From assembly GCA_905213905.1 (NCBI GenBank), contig CAJMKD010000010.1, positions 1 to 64,000 on the forward strand: a stretch of 64,000 nt of DNA, written 5' to 3'. This document shows, one piece after another, positions 61,484 through 64,000 of this stretch (within the stretch, counting starts at the first letter, position 1; every line of letters starts with the position of its first letter). The position numbers and the translations under genes are program-made. The notes beneath the pieces were generated by a model. That model made no database searches, was not told where the DNA came from, and saw nothing but the letters and a program-made list of their open reading frames with translations. The stretch comes from an uncultured Sutterella sp. (GTDB lineage Bacteria > Pseudomonadota > Gammaproteobacteria > Burkholderiales > Burkholderiaceae_F).

Positions 61484-63480
61484 GATGGTTGAAAGTTCTC
61501 TTCGGTTTTGCTGCTGCCGTCGCCGGCCGCTTCGTCGAAATAGACGCGAACAGCGAGTCCGTGGGGCGGCTGCGGCTGAATTTCGAGCCGTGCGCCGTGT
61601 TCGTCCACAATGTGCCGGACAATGGCGAGGCCGAGGCCAAGACCGTCCTCCTTGACGCTTTCGCTCACGTGCTTCATGCGCTCGAAGGCTTCCTTTGAAA
61701 GCGCGGGGCCGTTGTCGAGCACCTCCAGCACAAGCGTGCCGCGGGCTTCTTCGTCATTTTGCGCGCCGGCGGCCAGCTCCGAAGGCTGCGCGGCGCTTCG
61801 CCAGAGGGATGCCTTCACGAGCGGCGTCTCTTCAGGGGCCGACTGGGCGGCTGCCGCCGCGGCGTTCTTGAGCAGGTTGAGCATCAAAAGCTCAATCTCA
61901 AGCGAGTCGCCATCGATCGCCAAGGGCGCTTCGGGCGGCTCAGGCGGGCGCGAGCGCCGGAATTCGACGTGCGTGCCGTGCCGCTCGGCGCCTCGCTCGG
62001 CATAAGCAATCGCGCGATCGAGCGCAGCGGAGAGATCGACGCGCGCGGTCGTCCGGCGCTCCTTTTTGGCGTAGCCGCGCACCCGGTCGATGATTTCGGC
62101 AATGCGAAGCGCTTCGCGCTCGGCGCCCGAGAGCGCTTTTTCGAGAACGGGGTCGTGTTCAGGTTTCGGGTTCTTGTTATCCGCAGCTTCAGGCGGGCGA
62201 GCGTTCACGAGCTGCTCAAGCCTCAAGCGAATGATCGCCATGTAGTTTCGAACGGAGCCGATCGGCTGCTTCAGCTCATGGGCGATCATCGCGCAGAGCT
62301 GGCTCACGGCCCCCATGCGCTCGAGCGCCGCAATGCGCTCGCGCATGCGCGCTTCGCGTGCTTCGAGCTCGCTTTGCGCGGCCATGGCGCGGCGCAGCGC
62401 TGCGGTGCGCTTCTCCACCAGCATGGTGAGTCGGATTTCCGAGAGCACGAGGAGGGCCGCTGCGCCGAGAATCGCGAGGATTTCCCACTTGAAGCGCCGC
62501 CAGATGTCTGCAGGCCGCCAGCTCGCGAGGTAGGCCCAGGGGCCGATCCGCAGCTCGCGAAAGAGCGTTTGAATGCCGCGCAGATCGCTCGTCCCAGTCC
62601 AGGCGTTGCGGTCTGGCTCCGCTGGGCGCGAGAGGAGCGCGAGCGTGAGGCGGCGCGAAATTTCCGGATCCGTCCAGGGAAGAACGCCTGCGATGAGGTC
62701 CGGATAGAGCGCGGTTGAATGTCGGCAGCGAATGTCGCTCTCGGCTTTCTCGGCAGCCACGCGCAGGCGTCCCGGCGCGATGAACCCCGCCGATTCGTAG
62801 CGCTCGAGCGCGCAGGCGGGCACGAGGCCCACGTCGATCGCGCCCGAAAGAACGCTTTCAAAAACGTCGGGCATGGCGTAGGAGACAAAATTGACAGACT
62901 TGAAGAAGCGCAGGCTGTCGTAGCCAACTTCCTCGATCGCCATTCGAGCGGCGAGCCACCCGTCGATCGCTTGCGGATTGGTGGCGGCCGCGCTTGCGCC
63001 TTCGAGCGAAGCCAGGTCCGTGAGGTCGCTGCGGTCGGCCCGCACGATGAAGGCGGCGCCTACTGCCGCCGAAGGCGAGCGCGTGCGCACGGTCTTTCGC
63101 GTCGCTATCGGGTGCGCCCCGATCGCTTCGAAAATTTGGCCGAAATCCGCTGCCGGCATGATGACGAGGTGCGGGCGCAGGCGCTCGATCGTGTCGGTGA
63201 GCGTGAGCGAAGACATGCGGTGCACATCGATCGATGCATCGGGGAATTCGCGCTCGATCGCGTCGAGCGTCGGCAGAAGCGTGCTCGAATAGAAGTCGCT
63301 CTCAAAGCTTTCGACGACGCCGAGAACGATCTGCGGGATATGCCGGTCACTCTCGGGCGTGCGCGCTTCTGCCGAAAGCACGGCAAGCACCGCGGCTGCC
63401 AGGCCCAGGGCAACAGCCGCGGCGGGGAAGCGCTGTCGGGCGTTTCCTTTCGAAGCGGCTGATGACGGATGGTGGAGCAT
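61480..63480 (-). CDS. TtrS-like sensor histidine kinase with periplasmic binding domain
   Basis: 666 residues. An N-terminal hydrophobic segment (about 18-38) is followed by a periplasmic PhnD-type substrate-binding domain (about 48-310; VLGVVESFESDFYSSTLLPT, SLTLTDTIERLRPHLVIMPA, SVNFVSYAMPDVFESVLSGA). A transmembrane helix lies at about 333-350, then a short coiled coil and the HisKA domain with H401 in MIAHELKQPIGSV. The ATPase domain has N in LMLNLLKNAA, a G1 box DNGP and G2 GLGLGLAI. The architecture matches TtrS and relatives, which sense an electron acceptor. What this one binds is unknown. Confidence 0.9.
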   Translation of the reverse strand: MLHHPSSAASKGNARQRFPAAAVALGLAAAVLAVLSAEARTPESDRHIPQIVLGVVESFESDFYSSTLLPTLDAIEREFPDASIDVHRMSSLTLTDTIERLRPHLVIMPAADFGQIFEAIGAHPIATRKTVRTRSPSAAVGAAFIVRADRSDLTDLASLEGASAAATNPQAIDGWLAARMAIEEVGYDSLRFFKSVNFVSYAMPDVFESVLSGAIDVGLVPACALERYESAGFIAPGRLRVAAEKAESDIRCRHSTALYPDLIAGVLPWTDPEISRRLTLALLSRPAEPDRNAWTGTSDLRGIQTLFRELRIGPWAYLASWRPADIWRRFKWEILAILGAAALLVLSEIRLTMLVEKRTAALRRAMAAQSELEAREARMRERIAALERMGAVSQLCAMIAHELKQPIGSVRNYMAIIRLRLEQLVNARPPEAADNKNPKPEHDPVLEKALSGAEREALRIAEIIDRVRGYAKKERRTTARVDLSAALDRAIAYAERGAERHGTHVEFRRSRPPEPPEAPLAIDGDSLEIELLMLNLLKNAAAAAAQSAPEETPLVKASLWRSAAQPSELAAGAQNDEEARGTLVLEVLDNGPALSKEAFERMKHVSESVKEDGLGLGLAIVRHIVDEHGARLEIQPQPPHGLAVRVYFDEAAGDGSSKTEENFQPS

Positions 63481-63779
63481 GGCGGCAACGGTTTACAAGA
63501 GCTTAAGAGTGGATTGTGCCTTGATTGGCAGCGCTGCGCCAAGTGCGAAGAACCGCTGATTGCGCGCCAGGGGCGCGCGAACGCCGGGCGGACGCGGCGC
63601 AAAAGCCGAGTGCAGGCAGGAGCGCCTCGTGCGCTTTTGCTTTGGCCTGCAGCGAACGAACCGCGCGCTGCGCGCGTAGAATGCCAATTTCGCAAGGCGC
63701 TCAATTTTCTCTGCGCAAAGAGAAGTTTTTTGCGTTTTCGCGCGTATATTCCGATTTCTTTTTCGGGCCTCATTCACCC
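63481..63779. other. divergent promoter region of the two-component operon and the ZipA-like gene
   Basis: 299 bp with no gene. GC-rich in its first two thirds, then AT-richer toward 63779. I see no clear operator or terminator. Confidence 0.4.
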
Positions 63780-64000
63780 ATGCAGTACGAGACCATCATC
63801 ATTTCCGTTCTGGCGGCCGTCGTCGTCATCGGCCTTCTTTACTGGCGCTCCAAGCGTGAAGAGCGCGCTGCAAGCAGCTCGAGCCGGCTGAGGACCGTCG
63901 AGCCCGCCAAGGACGTGCTTGTTTCGAACGAGCGTGAGGACGCGCATGCCGAACCCGTGCTCGTCAAGTCGACGGGCGAAATCGCCGCAGCCGTCGACGC
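63780..64000 (+). CDS. zipA: ZipA-like cell division protein, N-terminal part (runs off the window)
   Basis: 73 codons before the edge: an N-terminal transmembrane helix (ETIIISVLAAVVVIGLLYW, residues 4-22), a basic cytosolic stop-transfer (RSKREERAA) and the start of a polar linker. This is the ZipA layout, and in Burkholderiales a ZipA-type gene normally follows smc, which it does here after skipping the reductase island. The FtsZ-binding domain is outside the window, so the name rests on topology and synteny. Confidence 0.55.
   Translation, partial: MQYETIIISVLAAVVVIGLLYWRSKREERAASSSSRLRTVEPAKDVLVSNEREDAHAEPVLVKSTGEIAAAVD

Noticed and set aside
61480..63480. Reading the PhnD-like domain as a transport binding protein
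   Set aside because: It is fused through a transmembrane helix to HisKA and ATPase domains, so it is a sensor input domain, not a transporter component.

Overview
The window is about 60% GC and gene-dense. Its gene order points to a betaproteobacterium of the Burkholderiales, most likely a gut Sutterellaceae (Sutterella or a relative). The housekeeping blocks supporting this are DUF2782/BPSS1780 next to polA, xseB-ispA-dxs, rpsT-murJ, prmB, and smc with a ZipA-like gene further along. The accessory genes also fit that lifestyle: arylsulfate sulfotransferase, an autotransporter with an ESPR-type signal peptide, and secreted flavoproteins with a tetraheme cytochrome. The genus is an inference; no search was run.

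Layout. 1-76: the 3' tail of a 5S rRNA and its terminator. 0.2-9 kb: a PLP aminotransferase, an MFS carrier, a ferredoxin / ferredoxin-NADP reductase / RnfB-like / endonuclease III block, a CoA-disulfide-reductase-rhodanese fusion, and dinB. 9-15.7 kb: the polA neighbourhood, in which an IS607-family element (dead serine recombinase, intact TnpB) sits in the divergent promoter region between the DUF2782 gene and polA. 15.8-29.7 kb: a META lipoprotein, a dicarboxylate/amino-acid symporter, a mercaptopyruvate-type sulfurtransferase, xseB-ispA-dxs, murB, a hemolysin-III protein, a LysR regulator followed by assT, a DUF1848 protein and rpsT.

29.9-38 kb: murJ, then about 2.3 kb of decayed DNA with IS66 relics and an AT-rich stretch. 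This leads into a large autotransporter whose signal peptide is split from its passenger by a run of nine G. Removing one G restores a continuous 1237-codon gene, so this looks like a phase-variable surface protein caught in the OFF frame. A lone two-HTH protein follows.

38-50 kb: TrkH, a YbjJ-like MFS carrier divergent from a LysR gene, a MarR / membrane-fusion / ABC-2 permease cluster with a repeated candidate operator, a broken Kef/YbaL-type antiporter and an unrecognised 448-residue protein. 50-57 kb: YheS-type ABC-F ATPase, PrmB and SMC.

57-63.5 kb: a respiratory island between smc and a ZipA-like gene. It holds a TtrS-like sensor kinase with a periplasmic binding domain, a FixJ-like regulator, a Tat-exported flavoprotein, and then a tetraheme cytochrome c with a second Tat flavoprotein. 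The simplest reading is a sensor-controlled periplasmic reductase for an organic electron acceptor. One flavoprotein keeps the fumarate-reductase-type His and Arg motifs and the other has lost both, so at least one substrate is probably not fumarate.
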